Below, piece after piece: positions 11,601 to 22,596 of a stretch of DNA of 64,000 bases; position 1 is the first letter of the stretch; every line of letters begins with the position of its first letter. This DNA is from Grammothele lineata (lineage: Eukaryota > Basidiomycota > Agaricomycetes > Polyporales > Polyporaceae). The notes under the pieces are model-generated. The model worked only from the letters and a program-made list of their open reading frames with translations, was not told the origin of the DNA and ran no database searches. A program made the translations under genes and the position numbers. The DNA lies in the NCBI GenBank assembly GCA_002150815.3, contig NDFF03000388.1:248001-312000 (forward strand). Reading direction: 5' to 3'.

Positions 11601-12591
11601 TCAAACCTCCTTGACCTTGACGGTACCGCGCAACAGACCAGTCTGCAGGACACCAGGCGATGAGAGCAGTAATCGCGAAGGATGAAAAAAGTTTACGTAC
11701 CCGGCGCGCAGCAATGAGACCGACTTTCTGACCAGGGACGGCAGAGCGGGCGATCGTCGACGCCTTACCAATGTGCTGGTGGTTACCACCACCGTGAGGG
11801 TGATCCACGGGGTTCATAGCAACACCACGAGTACGGGGCCAGCTGCAACAAAACTGTTAGTACAGCACACAAAAAAGCGAATAGCAGGTTGGCGCACTTG
11901 TAACGCTTGGCCTTGAACTTGTAGTATGCCCGGCCGGCCTTGAGCAGGGGCTTGTCGATACGGCCACCACCCGCGACGATACCAACGGTCGCACGGCAGC
12001 TACCAGAGACAGTCTTCTTCGCGCCGGAAGGAAGACGAATGCGGGTCTTGTTCTCGTCAGGCGAGTGGCCGATGACGGTCGCGTAGTTGCCAGACGTGCG
12101 GGCGAGCGCACCACGGTCACCGGCCTTCTCTTCAACGTTGCAGACGATGGTACCCTCAGGGAGCTGAGCAACGGGGAGAACGTTGCCGACATTGAGCTGG
12201 GCCTTCTTGCCGCAGTACACGAAGGCACCAGTGTGGAGACCCTCCGTCGCGATGAAGGTCTCCTTGCGGAGCTTGTAACGGTAGGGGTCACGGAAGACAA
12301 CACGGGCAAGAGGAGCACCACTATCAACATATCTCAATGTTCAATTCCCTCTTGCGAAAGCATGTATTGACGTACCGGCCAGCGTCGTGGATAATCTCCT
12401 TCACGATACCCTTGATGTAGCCATTGCGTTCCGCGAAGTCGAGGGGGCGGAACTGCGCTGGCGCTTTGTTGTGGTGGGTGTGGGATTTGAACTATGAGCC
12501 GTACACCAAGTCAACGGCTGCGTCGATGGTATAGGAGTGATAAACGTACGATAGCGTGCGACCGCCTTTGTGCCCGAATTACCCTACCCAT
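11601..12591 (-). CDS. RPL2: 60S ribosomal protein uL2 (L8/L2)
   Basis: Five exons: 12591-12550, 12491-12376, 12320-11898, 11842-11701, 11642-11601; 254 residues, the exact eukaryotic uL2 length. It starts [10 protein letters not shown] and contains [28 protein letters not shown] across two junctions, [42 protein letters not shown] [30 protein letters not shown] and the hallmark [16 protein letters not shown] near the peptidyl-transferase centre. It ends [13 protein letters not shown]. uL2 is needed for subunit joining and peptidyl transfer. Confidence 0.97.
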
Positions 12592-12941
12592 GGTCGATTC
12601 TGCGAGAAAAGGAGAATGAGCGACAGAGTTGCGTGCGAGACGGGACTAGCGCAGGAGAGAACGAGTGTATCCAGATGGCACGGCATGCATCCAGCCAATT
12701 GTGGGCGATTTTGGCCGGGTTTTCGAGCTAGAGCAGACCGAGCACATCCGTAGGGGCACCCAGAGACGTCGACAGGAATCCGAAGGGGCATACTCACAGT
12801 CTTGCTGGTCGGCGGTGGTGTCGATGGCGTTGGCGGGCAGTCGTGCAAATCCCGATGTGGCAGACGCAAAATGCCGAGCGGTGACTGAATTGTTGGGCGC
12901 TCGAACATCAAGGCGCTGGAAAGGGGCGCTTAATTCCATGG

Positions 12942-13178
12942 TATGTACTAGTGCTGACGTAAAGTGTTTGCACACGTGAGCGCCCGACCACCTGCGCCCC
13001 GTCCCGTCGAGACTTGTCACCACGATTTTTCGACGGATACTCATCCCGAGCCCATGCCAGTAGATATACAGTGTGATATACATATTTTGGACGTAACTGT
13101 GCCGCGATTTGGTTGTGGGATCAAGATTGAGCTGCGGGGCACTGGGAACAAGTCAGCAGGTGGAAAATCGAGAGTGTG
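12942..13178 (+). repeat. Inverted repeat, left arm (237 bp)
   Basis: Matches the reverse complement of 13674-13910 with no gaps and three mismatches by eye. It starts at tatgtact and ends at gagtgtg. Inward of this point the two sides remain alignable for ~80 bp but with many differences, so the drop in identity is abrupt. Confidence 0.9.
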
Positions 13179-13673
13179 TTTAATGTGTGGCAAAAGTCTC
13201 GAGCACAATGAACGCTCTGCGACGGAAATTAAGCATACATCGTTCTCACATATATCGGAAGACATAACAGCAGCAACTGCCCTGAAACTGCTTACCTGCG
13301 AAAAGATCTACCTGCAACCACACAAACCCTGGATAGTGTTCATACATGATGTTGATTGGAGAACCTTCAAAAGCTCTCTCTCTCGAGCTCTGACCCTGAC
13401 TTTTTGTCTTCAATGACTAGGAAAAGCATCACAATGGTACAGAGTCGATTCAGCAACTTCATAGTATGAAATTGAGCAACTTTCACCTCGATAGTCTCTG
13501 ATTTGACGAAGCATTATAACAGCATTGGGAACCAGCAGAGAGTTTCTTGTACTTTCAGCCACTGAACCATTCTTTTTGCAGCCATTCCACATGCTTCACT
13601 GCATTGAGAGTATGCACATCTGGTTTCACAGACAGCGCATGAATAATGCCCGAAATTTTCGTCATACAGTAGG

Positions 13674-13910
13674 CACACTCTCAATTTTCCACCTGCTGAC
13701 TTGTTCCCAGTGCCCCGCAGCTCAATCTTGATCCCACAACCAAATTGCGGCACAGTTACGTCCAAAATATGTATATCACACTGTATATCTACTGGCATGG
13801 GCTCGGGATGAGTATCCGTCGAAAAATCGTGGTGACAAGTCTCGACGGGACGGGGCGCAGGTGGTCGGGCGCTCACGTGTGCAAACACTTTACGTCAGCA
13901 CGAGTACATA
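13674..13910 (-). repeat. Inverted repeat, right arm (237 bp)
   Basis: Partner of the arm at 12942-13178. Two of the three differences are C/T changes at a CpG. No target-site duplication was found next to either outer end. Confidence 0.9.
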
Positions 13911-14272
13911 CTTCCTAACTCCACGGTCTACAGTATTCTAATTTCTAAATCTCGTCTTAGGATTGTTGGACCAAGAGAGGTGTCACAGAGGGGCTTTATT
14001 TGCACTGAAACTGCACCTGGGTACTTCTTTGCCAGTAGGTACAATGGACGCCGCACGAAACGCGTAGTGTCACCCGAGCGTTCACGTACACGACGCGACT
14101 CCGCGACGCGACGTCAACGCGTCACGTCCGGGTTGGACGCGCCAACCGGCTCATCGAACACTAGTCTTCGGCCATACTCTATGCTGAGCCCACGTTCAAC
14201 GTTCTATGTACTCGCTTATAACTCAGTAATAGCTATCCCCTATCGTTTTCAAGACAGGCTTTGACGATCTCA

Positions 14273-15663
14273 ATGGCGAGGGGGAAAATCAAACGTTCTA
14301 GACGATCACCGTCAGTTGAACGGCCTAGAAAAATCCTCAAGGCGGAATACCCTGGTGAGCATTGTCATGAGGATTTGTCTTCCTGCGGCTCCTGATATTG
14401 GTGAGCAGACGAGTCACATGAGCGTATTGGAATGGAGCTTTCAGCGAAGGATGAAGACCGACTCGACCAGATACCCTTGACTCGTATCAGGCAGGCATTG
14501 GAGGTGAATTATTACGGTTTAGGCCCCTTGACATTGGCTGCAGCATTGCTCATACAGTGCGAAACGAAAAGAGAAGGAGATGTATTATCAACCGTCAAGC
14601 TGGAAAATAAAAGCCATGCCGCCAGCCCACGACGCAACACCGTGACGGAAGGAGACATGGAAGTTAGTGCCGAAGAGCCCGTTGTCAAGAAAGAAGAGTC
14701 AGATATAACCTCTCTGCAAGATGCTCTTTTCGAGCTGGCGAACGTAAGTGTTGTTTACCCTTTTGTGTGCGTCATCACCAGTCAAACGGTTCCGTTCTCA
14801 GCCGACCTTCAAGGACGTCAAAAAGGAATTCATCCTCAAAGAAGAGGATCTAACAGAGCTCATCGCTCCTGAAGCGCTCGTTGGGTTTCCTATCACTCTC
14901 CCAGCGGATCAGCGCGGTGTTACCGTCTCGCGCCCACAACTCTCAAGGAGGTATGGTGGGAACGCTCGACGATCATTCATTCGTCCGAAGGCGGATGCTG
15001 TAGCGCGCCACGGTGTAACCGAATTCATGTGCCACAAGCCCACCTGGGCCCCGCACCTACCACCGCGACCGGGCGCTGGTGGGTTGTTCTTCGGGGTCAT
15101 GGTCTGGCCCGGCGAGACCTGGGAGACAGGCGGTAATCATCCAGGTCAGCAGACCGTGTTCGTCTGTCAGGGACAGGGCCGATGGCTTTATATGGGTGAG
15201 TATGAGCTGGTCCACGGTACAGTCCTGTCTGTAGCGCAATGGAACCGGCTCCACGAGAATGTTGGTAATGGTTTTTTGTGTGATTAAAGCATTACTAGAT
15301 ATAACTCATATAAATCTACATAGGTTCGCTTTAAATGGACCGACGGGATTCAACGAACACAGTGGGGTCGGCCATATCGAGCGCGGATACATCTCCGCAA
15401 TCACTTGAAGCATGAGCCAACTCGCGAGGAAGTCGATAACGCCGAAGGTAGTTTCAAAACCGTCACGCTGCAACAAGTTAGGGCTGCTTTTGATGCAGGG
15501 CAAGAGGTATGTTCACTTCTTTGATTGGGAGAACGGCTGCTCAGCTGACGATGTCAACGGCTGTCGTTCTTAGTCGATCAGAGTTTGGTCATTGAAGTGT
15601 GTGGCGTATAAGGAGGGGTTCCAGTTCGAGTTGGTAGAGCTGTCGAAAACTCCTACAAAATAA
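14273..15663 (+). CDS. DUF6697-like protein of unknown function
   Basis: Five exons: 14273-14354, 14409-14743, 14802-15260, 15324-15506, 15574-15663; 382 residues. It starts with a basic tract (ARGKIKRSRRSPS), then a helical acidic region. The C-terminal half carries the pattern I associate with the agaricomycete DUF6697 family: FMCHKPTWAPHLP, GAGGLFFGVMV, QQTVFVCQGQGRWLYMGEYEL, an S-V-A-Q-W segment and the closing VWSLKCVAYKEGFQ. The function of this family is not established. The basic N-terminus would fit a nuclear protein. The donor of intron 3 (gttggt) is weak but is the only one that keeps the frame. Confidence 0.82.
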
Positions 15664-16187
15664 GCACTGTTCAATCGAGCATTCGCAAAAAAGTTCACGG
15701 TGCATGCTCAGAAGGAAAGTAGTAATCGCCGTGATTCACAACGCACAGCTTGTTTAGAAGGACTTACGGTTGTGGGAGTTTGTCGAGTTCAATCGCTCAG
15801 TTTCCTAGGCAAAATCAGGGCGAATTTACATAAGCCTTCTTGGAGCTAGCGCTCAGCCTTGGAATCGACGTGAAGCCGTCGGAGGACTCAAGAGGTCTGA
15901 ACATAGACACGGAGGCCACCGTCGTCTGAGACTCTCCACGGAATGTGTAGGCCGGCATCACAGCCAGTAGTGCCGCAATGTTAGTCCCGTAGATGGAGAA
16001 GATCGGATGGTCCTGCCTTTCGAATCTCTTTTCTCTTTAAGACCTCGCGGTAGACAGCCTGAGCAGCCGGGCCTCATCCGGCCCGCTTGCCGTTCCGCGA
16101 TACGCTGTTCACGTGACCACAATGTTGCTGAAGGAGTTCGCGCCTCCACGTAGCCTCGACAGCACCCAGTTCATCATCGGCTCCCCC
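15664..16187. other. Intergenic region, nothing recognised
   Basis: Between two plus-strand genes. It should hold the 3' UTR of the DUF6697-like gene and the promoter of the glucosidase II beta gene. No motif or repeat stood out. Confidence 0.45.
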
Positions 16188-18355
16188 ATGCACCGCTGGC
16201 TCCTCTTACTGCTTCCACTACACGTCCTCGCCAGCAAGGACAAGCTACTTGGCGTTTCTCCCGAACTCTCTGCGCGTTACGTTCCCACGAAGAAAGGTTC
16301 GGCGGAGGTGTGGCAATGTCTAGACGGGTCCAAGTCAATTGACTGGTCGGCCGTTAACGACGACTATTGTGACTGCCCGGACGGAAGTGATGAGCCTGGT
16401 ATGTGCAGCTTATGTCGTCAGTCTTGCGAAGGCTCATCCGTCGCACGTAGGAACCAGTGCATGCCCCACCTCGCAGTTCTACTGCGTGAATGATGGTCAC
16501 ATTGGGTCTTATATCCCCAGTACCAGAGTGAACGATGGGTTGTGTGGTAAGCTCGGACTTTTTCTTGTTCTAGCTTTGTCTAACGCTCTCACCAGAACCT
16601 GAATGTTGCGACGGTACCGATGAGCCTTCCGGCGCATGCAAGAACATCTGTAAGGAGGTGGGAGCAGCGTATCGTGAGCGCGTCAAAGCCGAGAATAAGC
16701 TTCGCAAGACGGTAAGCGTATCGTCTTCTACCGTGAATCTCTGTTGTTGACCCTGTTATAGGGGTCCAAGATCCGCTCGTCGTACATTTCATTCGCTCAG
16801 AAGGAGAAGAAGCGGTTAGAGGAGGAGATTGCCAAAGCTGAGCAAGAGATTGCTGTTCAAGAGAAAGAAGTCGCTCGTTTGAAAGGTATGTACTCCATGA
16901 GAAATTTCGGATGTTGTTGGCGTTGACGGTCTGGGGACAGACCTCGTCGAAAGGACGGAGTCCCTCTCCGCCGCGCAACTGGAGGAAAGGAAAGGTTCTC
17001 GTGAGTTTTTCCTTAAATTCTTCCTCGTCCTTTCTTCAACAGCCTCCTAGCTATGTACCTCTCGTTCATCGAGCACGTCATGGCCCTCCGCTCTCTACAG
17101 CGCGAGCACAAGAAACACCTGGAACGCGAGAAAGCTCTAGGCGACATCCTGGACAACCTCCGGACGGGCTACAACCCAAACTACCAGGACATGGCCGTTC
17201 TCGAGGCCGTTCGTGGTTGGGAGCAGCTGGCTGGTCTTCCGCACATCAACGACGTCGGGAAGGATAGTACGGAGGACAGCGAGGAAGAGCTTGGATCAGA
17301 TGAGGCTGCGGTAGAGGAGGAAGAAGAGCTCGAAGACGGCATGTGGTCGGCGATGCAGCTAGAACACATGCTCGACGACCTACTTGCTACGGACTACGAA
17401 GGCCTACTCATCGAGCACGACAAGTTCGTCGGCACCCCTGCATCCCCTACCTCTATCTGTGAGAGCTCTCCACAGTGCGACGCGCCAGACTTTGCTTCTA
17501 ACGCTACATCACAGTGTACAACCTATCTGCCTACCTGCCTGATGCTCTCGTTCCTCAATTCGAAACCATCCGTGACCAGCTCATCTCCTGGCTCGAATTG
17601 TTCGGACTCGTCAAATCCGCCGTTGATGGTGGCGCTGGTACGCTATCTTTCGAGATCGTCCTTAGCGCCTTCTCTGACATGCTGTCCAGATACGTCGAAG
17701 ATGCAAAAAGCACTCAATGATGCCCAGCACCATCTGGACCAAATTCATAGGGAGAAGAAAAAGAACGATGAGGCTATCGAGCGTCTTTTTGACCCTGAGT
17801 GGTACGGCGCTGAGGGCGAGTGGAAAAAGCTAGATCGCACATGCATCGAGAAGGAAGTCGGAGAGTGTGTCCCTCCATATAGATTTCGCCGTTGGTTCCG
17901 CTGACATATTGTCCATAGCTACACCTACGAGGTTTGCTTGTTTGATGAGGCCCGTCAGAAACCCCTCAAGGGCGGCTCAACCTTCAGCTTGGGGTTTGTT
18001 ACTTTCATCAATGTTGTACGCCATTTCGACTAATGACCCATTTCACAGTCGCTTTGCGTCCTGGAACGATGCTGACGGCATTGAGAAGGGCTCTCCTGAA
18101 TACTACAGCAAACAGCACTACACTCGGGGCGCGAAATGCTGGAATGGCCCGCAACGGAGTGTCACAGTAAGTTATGTCTCGCGCTTATCTCTACTGGATC
18201 ACTGATCATGTGCATAGCTTGTCATGAGTTGTGGCCTGGAGAATGCGGTGTTGTCCGTGTCCGAGCCGGAGAAGTGCGAGTATGAGTTCAAGGTCACATC
18301 TCCCGCTCTTTGCCTGCCTCCAACTGCTGCCGATGTGAAGCGAGAAGAGTTGTAG
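16188..18355 (+). CDS. GTB1: Glucosidase II beta subunit (PRKCSH/Gtb1)
   Basis: Eleven exons: 16188-16398, 16451-16546, 16596-16711, 16762-16885, 16941-17000, 17051-17458, 17515-17637, 17690-17864, 17919-17993, 18049-18166, 18218-18355; 547 residues. The start at 16188 gives a signal peptide ([15 protein letters not shown]). Then come two LDLa-like Cys clusters ([31 protein letters not shown]), a coiled coil (~120-180), an acidic Glu-rich stretch (~280-300), a second coiled coil, and a C-terminal MRH lectin domain ([11 protein letters not shown], then [11 protein letters not shown] and [13 protein letters not shown]). The subunit sits in the ER lumen, recruits the catalytic alpha subunit and helps it trim glucose from N-glycans. 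It ends KREEL rather than HDEL, so ER retention may use a divergent signal or the alpha partner. Confidence 0.96.
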
Positions 18356-19019
18356 AGTGCACCATATACCTGCCTTGGATGTCCTTGGATGCATTATTCT
18401 TATTGACAATTGTCGAGTTCATGAGTGCTTTGTTTGGGTAAGCTATGAGCTCCCTATACTAGGTTAGCCCTTTTCATTGCATTTTGGGTATGTCCTTCAG
18501 TGTATCTTGTTGTCAGTTCAGGCATTGGGTGGAAATCAACTGGACTTTGGAAATATAAATCATGATCATTTGTCAATATGTCAGGGCTTCAGCATAAAAT
18601 GTTTTTCTGTATTGGTATATAACAATAGGTTGAATTAATCACTGTAAGTTATCATAGTAAGTGTCCAATATAGCTCATGTGTCTCATAATGACTCTTAGT
18701 AAAGTAAGGTAAGTAGAAGTCACAAGTTAGTAGGAAGAAATCTTTAACATGGTTATTTGATAAGATAGTGATGGCAGGGACTTGGACTGTTGAACAATGA
18801 TTAAGTTAAGGTCATATTGTACTGTGGCATGTGCTAGTTGCACCATACTGGGAAGGCATTTAGAGGGTTATATCCTATTTAGTATTGACATTTTAACAGT
18901 ATAGTGGCATATATTATAATATATTTAAACAGCCAACATGGTTTGTTCTGGCTGACAGGTAAATAGGTTGAGGGTTACCCTCTTTATGTGATATTTTCCC
19001 CAAAATACAAGTTATATAG

Positions 19020-19055
19020 TTTGCCTCAGCAAGTTATATAGCATGCTGAGGCAAA
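19020..19055. repeat. Perfect 12-bp hairpin
   Basis: tttgcctcagca at 19020-19031 and its exact reverse complement at 19044-19055, separated by 12 bases. The loop contains a second copy of a caagttatatag-like sequence found just upstream. Possibly a transposon footprint. Confidence 0.6.
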
Positions 19056-19200
19056 GCTAATTGTGATATTATGATGAGCATAACTCATTAGTAGGAAATT
19101 AAATAACAGGTGTAAGTAGGCTCAATGATTGTTAGCTTGACTTGCTTAGGGAGGGCTCTTTAGCTACTGCAGAGACTCAATTATGAGCTACTAGAAAAAG

Positions 19201-19289
19201 TGGCACAGATTGCACTCAAGCTAGCAAAACCTACTATATGCACTGCAATGCTAAGTGCTCTATGCCACTGAGCTATTGTATCGTGGCCA
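19201..19289 (-). mobile_element. tRNA-like relic, possible SINE head
   Basis: Read on the minus strand from 19289 it has a tRNA-like 5' end pairing with its 3' end (TGGCCAC with GTGCCA), a good A box and D arm (ATAGCTCAGTGGCATAGAGCA), a stem-loop CACT-TAGCATTGC-AGTG in the anticodon position, a weak B-box-like CTTGAGTGCAATC, and TTTTT directly after the end. At 89 nt with a poor B box it is unlikely to be a working tRNA. A SINE-type or decayed tRNA origin is inference. Confidence 0.45.
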
Positions 19290-20518
19290 TACATATCACC
19301 TGCATGGCTATCAAGCACATGTGGATACTATACCTACTGGAAGGACTTAACAATATGCCATTGATAATTGAGAGCTAAATATAGGAACTGTAGCAAATGG
19401 TTACTAAGAAAATGAAATACATTCAGGCAATCTGGTGTTTGAAGCATGTAGAAAGGAATGAATGGGCTGTTTTAAGGTGATGGTGTTACCTATGAGGTCA
19501 TAATGATGATGTAATGTTGCAAGTACTAGTGTGGTCCTGCCATATAGCCTGGGAATTTTAAAAATGGCCAAAGGGCATTCTGCCCTAAGTTTTGTCCCTT
19601 TACAAGTTAGAAAGTTGGGGAGTAGCAATCACAGGAGCCTGTTTTCAAATGCTATAATCACCTGTCAATTGAAAACTGTTACATACTACCTAATAATGCA
19701 AAATGTTTGAGGAACATTGTAGAGGGAAGTTATAGGGAGTTTGGCTTACAGATATCTATTGGATATACCACATGCCGCATCATGTAATGGAATTTCATAA
19801 TTGAATGATCAAGTGATGTTTAGAGGGATGATTTACTAGTATTCTGCAGACATTTTGTAAATTGTATTAGCTGATGTCTAATTAATGTTTTGTAAACTCA
19901 GGTGTGCTGTATAAGCACAGCCTTAGGTGACATGACAGTCTATCACTTGATTGTGCAACTTGGAGGGTCACAGGTGACAAACAGGCTAGGATAGGGGACA
20001 CTAGCAACAAGGTGTTGTGCTTGTTGGCAGATATAGCCTACTTATATGCCTTTCGATAGCCCTAAAAGAACTTACTGCAAATATTTTCACTCTAAGCAAT
20101 ACAATATTACACTAAATCTCTAGGTTTAGAGGAAATTTGAAGGCACCTAATAGATTATGTAGGGAGACACTATTACCCAGTTTAAGAGGAACTATAGGCG
20201 ATAAGGGTTCTAACACATTGGAACAAGCACTCATATTGGTAATGCAACAGTCCCATGTCTCAAACTGTCGCCTATGGTTGTGTCAGTACAGTATCCATGA
20301 TGACACTTAAGCACCTTGTGCTGACTAAACACCATATGTCATTGCGTACTATACATGTCTGATTGTGCCTGAAGTGTGGGATAGATTATCTAAATAAAGA
20401 TATATACAAATGGCAGAATCTAGATCATTAAAACAACCATCAATCTCCAAATAGTGGCAAATAAGGCCAAACAAATAGAGGCAAATACTAACTCTGCTGG
20501 GCCCTGGCCAATTTCTCC

Positions 20519-20595
20519 TTAGCACCTCCCTTCATTGCCCACCCCATCCACTCCCACTTAACACCTCCCTTCACCACCCACCCCTCCATACCCAT
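20519..20595. repeat. Two imperfect tandem copies of a ~39-bp unit
   Basis: The unit begins ttagcacctcccttca and recurs from 20558 as ttaacacctcccttca, each followed by cccaccccatcca-like sequence. A third ttaacac follows. Confidence 0.6.
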
Positions 20596-20939
20596 TAACA
20601 CAGTAGAATATAGCAAGCTCATCGATCAAGATAAACAAATTCTCCTGTAAGCCATGATTCAATCCATTATGCCTTGTAGTGACTCATGTCCATTTCAGAC
20701 ACCAGCCACATCTATACAAACTGAGTTTTCTTCATTCCTAGGTAAATGCTATTCATTATATGCAGTTTCCATATCTTCCAAAATAGTGGGACTTACTTTT
20801 CCTATTGAAATTCCAGTGGCATTTACTGTTACATGTAAGGTCTCATTTAAAAGGATTTTAAGTCTTAAATGTTAACTTCCAGCCTACACACAGGGCATCA
20901 CAAGCTACACCCAGATTCAAACCCTCCAGCCAAGCATCA

Positions 20940-22066
20940 ATGGCTTCTGATATCCCTTCCTGGACAACCCTATCCACATATGTCACATCAGATGAAGAGG
21001 ACAACCTTCCTTCTGACTCTCAGGCAACCACCCCAGAACCAGAATCCCAGCTCAAGGTTCAGGCACAGGACCTTACAAGTGTGTATGCAAGGCTTCCTGA
21101 AATAGCAAAACAGTCACTTGCTACAACAAAGCCTCACCTCAAGCGCAAGGCTTCAGCACTGTTTGATGGTGTGGTCATCTCAGAAGCCCATAAGACTCCT
21201 AGGAAAGCAACAGAAATTCCGCGAAGGCAATCCCCAGTCCTTAAGCCATCACAAGACCACCGGGCCCCTGTGGAAGTTTCGATTGAACACCCTCAATCTA
21301 CTGCGATGAACGTAGCCAGTCAGTCGCATGTGGGTCCCAGTTCCGTCGCAGCCTCCAGATTTCGACCAGCCCGTGGAACCCTCCCCATTTATGCCTCTCG
21401 TCCGCCGAGACCCCGGCCGCCGATCACGGAGACCTCAAGCCCCGCGGAGTGGAGGGCGGTGGACGACGCGCTCGAAACGCACGTTGCCCCGTTACGTATA
21501 GATGCGCGGTACGCGCAGTCACCCACGTATCGCGCGGGCGGTGACGTCGTGCTTCCCGTGCTGTCGCACGTTGCGCGAAGCGTCAACGGCATCGAGCGGG
21601 CGGCGAAGGGGAAGGGGCGCGCACCGTCTTGCTCGACAGCGCTACGGTGGTCGAACGTGGGCGAGTTCAAGGCGAGGTTGGACGCCTGGTACGGGGCCGG
21701 AGACATCAACCGCGGCCTGGGGAGCGGCCCACCGAGGACGAGCGCGAATGTGAGTGTTAAAGTTTTGTGCTACCGAACTCCGCGCGTGATCTCCGCGGAG
21801 CGGTAATGGCAGAAGATACGAGCGGCCTGGCTGACTTGTTACATTGGGCGATCGCCTCGCAGATACGGCCGTCGAGCGACGCCGACGAAGGCACCCCGGA
21901 GCTGACTGGACCCGATCAGGCGAGCAACGGCGGGGCGGCGGCGCTGACGGAGGAGGAAGATGACGCAGACACGCCGCCATATGGGATGCGCCGGGGAAAG
22001 CTTGAGACTCCTAGCCCGGCCAAGGGAAAGCGGACCCTCCGACGTCGCGCCGTGCCCAATGCGTAG
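20940..22066 (+). CDS. Protein of unknown function straddling the composition border
   Basis: Probable two-exon gene: 20940-21753 and 21813-22066, 355 residues. I do not recognise a domain. The N-terminal half is Ser/Thr/Pro- and acid-rich and contains a basic LKRKASALFDG segment. The middle has an ADDALE-like AVDDALETHVAPL helix and a LDAWYGAGDINRG segment. After the intron comes a helix (LADLLHWAIASQI), an acidic EEEDDAD stretch and a basic end (KGKRTLRRRA). The donor gtgtta keeps the frame; the stronger gtgagt four bases upstream would lead to a different, shorter end. The first ~200 bp of coding DNA are CpG-free like the upstream island, while the rest is CpG-rich. Confidence 0.55.
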
Positions 22067-22596
22067 TCGGTGATCGCGTTTTTCGGGCGGCGTAGTGGTT
22101 TTTTTTTGGGATCGGAGGATATGGGTGTCTCGGACAGTGCCTGCTTCCGTTGCGTCACTCAGCGCATGCTTGTCTCGCGAGATCTTCGAGAGGGGATCTT
22201 CGAGCTCGGGTAATTGAGTGGAGCGTGGTGTATGAGGACAGGCAGCTTTGGATTGCTTATGGGACGACCTGAGCTTATTGAGCCGCGTGCGTGAGCTGCT
22301 TGGTTGGGCGCACTCGAAAGACGGCGTCACGGTGGGTAATCTGGGGATCGTGCGAGAACAGACGGAAACGTGCGAGAACAGAGAACAAGGCGGTACTTGC
22401 GAAGAGTGGAGTGACGGCCGGTATGTCATGTGTGACATACGGTCACTGTCGAGTCACCGAGTCACGGCGGGCGGAGCGTTGGTCCTTGGGACTTGTTTTT
22501 TGCGGTCATCACCACGGTGTCTCAAGGTGTCTCGTTCTTGTCGACCCTTTCACTATCGCTTCGCGGGCGACGTCCACTGCCTTCTCGCTCTTGAAC
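22067..22596. other. Intergenic region upstream of the Pho80-type cyclin
   Basis: Contains a T8 run at about 22100, two copies of gatcttcgag (near 22180 and 22195) and two copies of cgtgcgagaacaga (near 22348 and 22367). An open frame continues upstream from the cyclin start but lacks coding-like composition. Confidence 0.45.

Larger units (their letters stand above)
12592..14272. other. Intergenic region dominated by an inverted repeat
   Basis: Divergent region between uL2 (minus) and the DUF6697-like gene (plus). It contains a 237-bp inverted repeat (arms at 12942-13178 and 13674-13910) around a 495-bp spacer. No complete gene is supported; short frames in the arms are mirror images of each other. 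Confidence 0.6.
18414..21140. other. AT-rich, CpG-depleted island
   Basis: Reading the strand line by line I find about seven CpG dinucleotides in ~2.7 kb, while neighbouring DNA has several in most 60-base lines. The left border is within 60 bp of the glucosidase II beta stop codon. The right border lies inside the first exon of the gene at 20940. TpG and CpA are frequent. No gene is supported before 20940. The pattern is that expected from long-term methylation of CpG followed by deamination. Confidence 0.85.

Noticed and set aside
12964..13416. Frame with a Cys pair (VCLMCGK) in the inverted repeat, mirrored at 13514-13888
   Set aside because: The two frames are the same sequence read from each arm, and both lose similarity at the point where the arms diverge. 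A real zinc finger is not supported.
20654..20875. 73-codon frame in the CpG-poor island
   Set aside because: AT-rich low-information sequence without splice links to the gene at 20940. It could be an upstream exon but nothing positive supports it.
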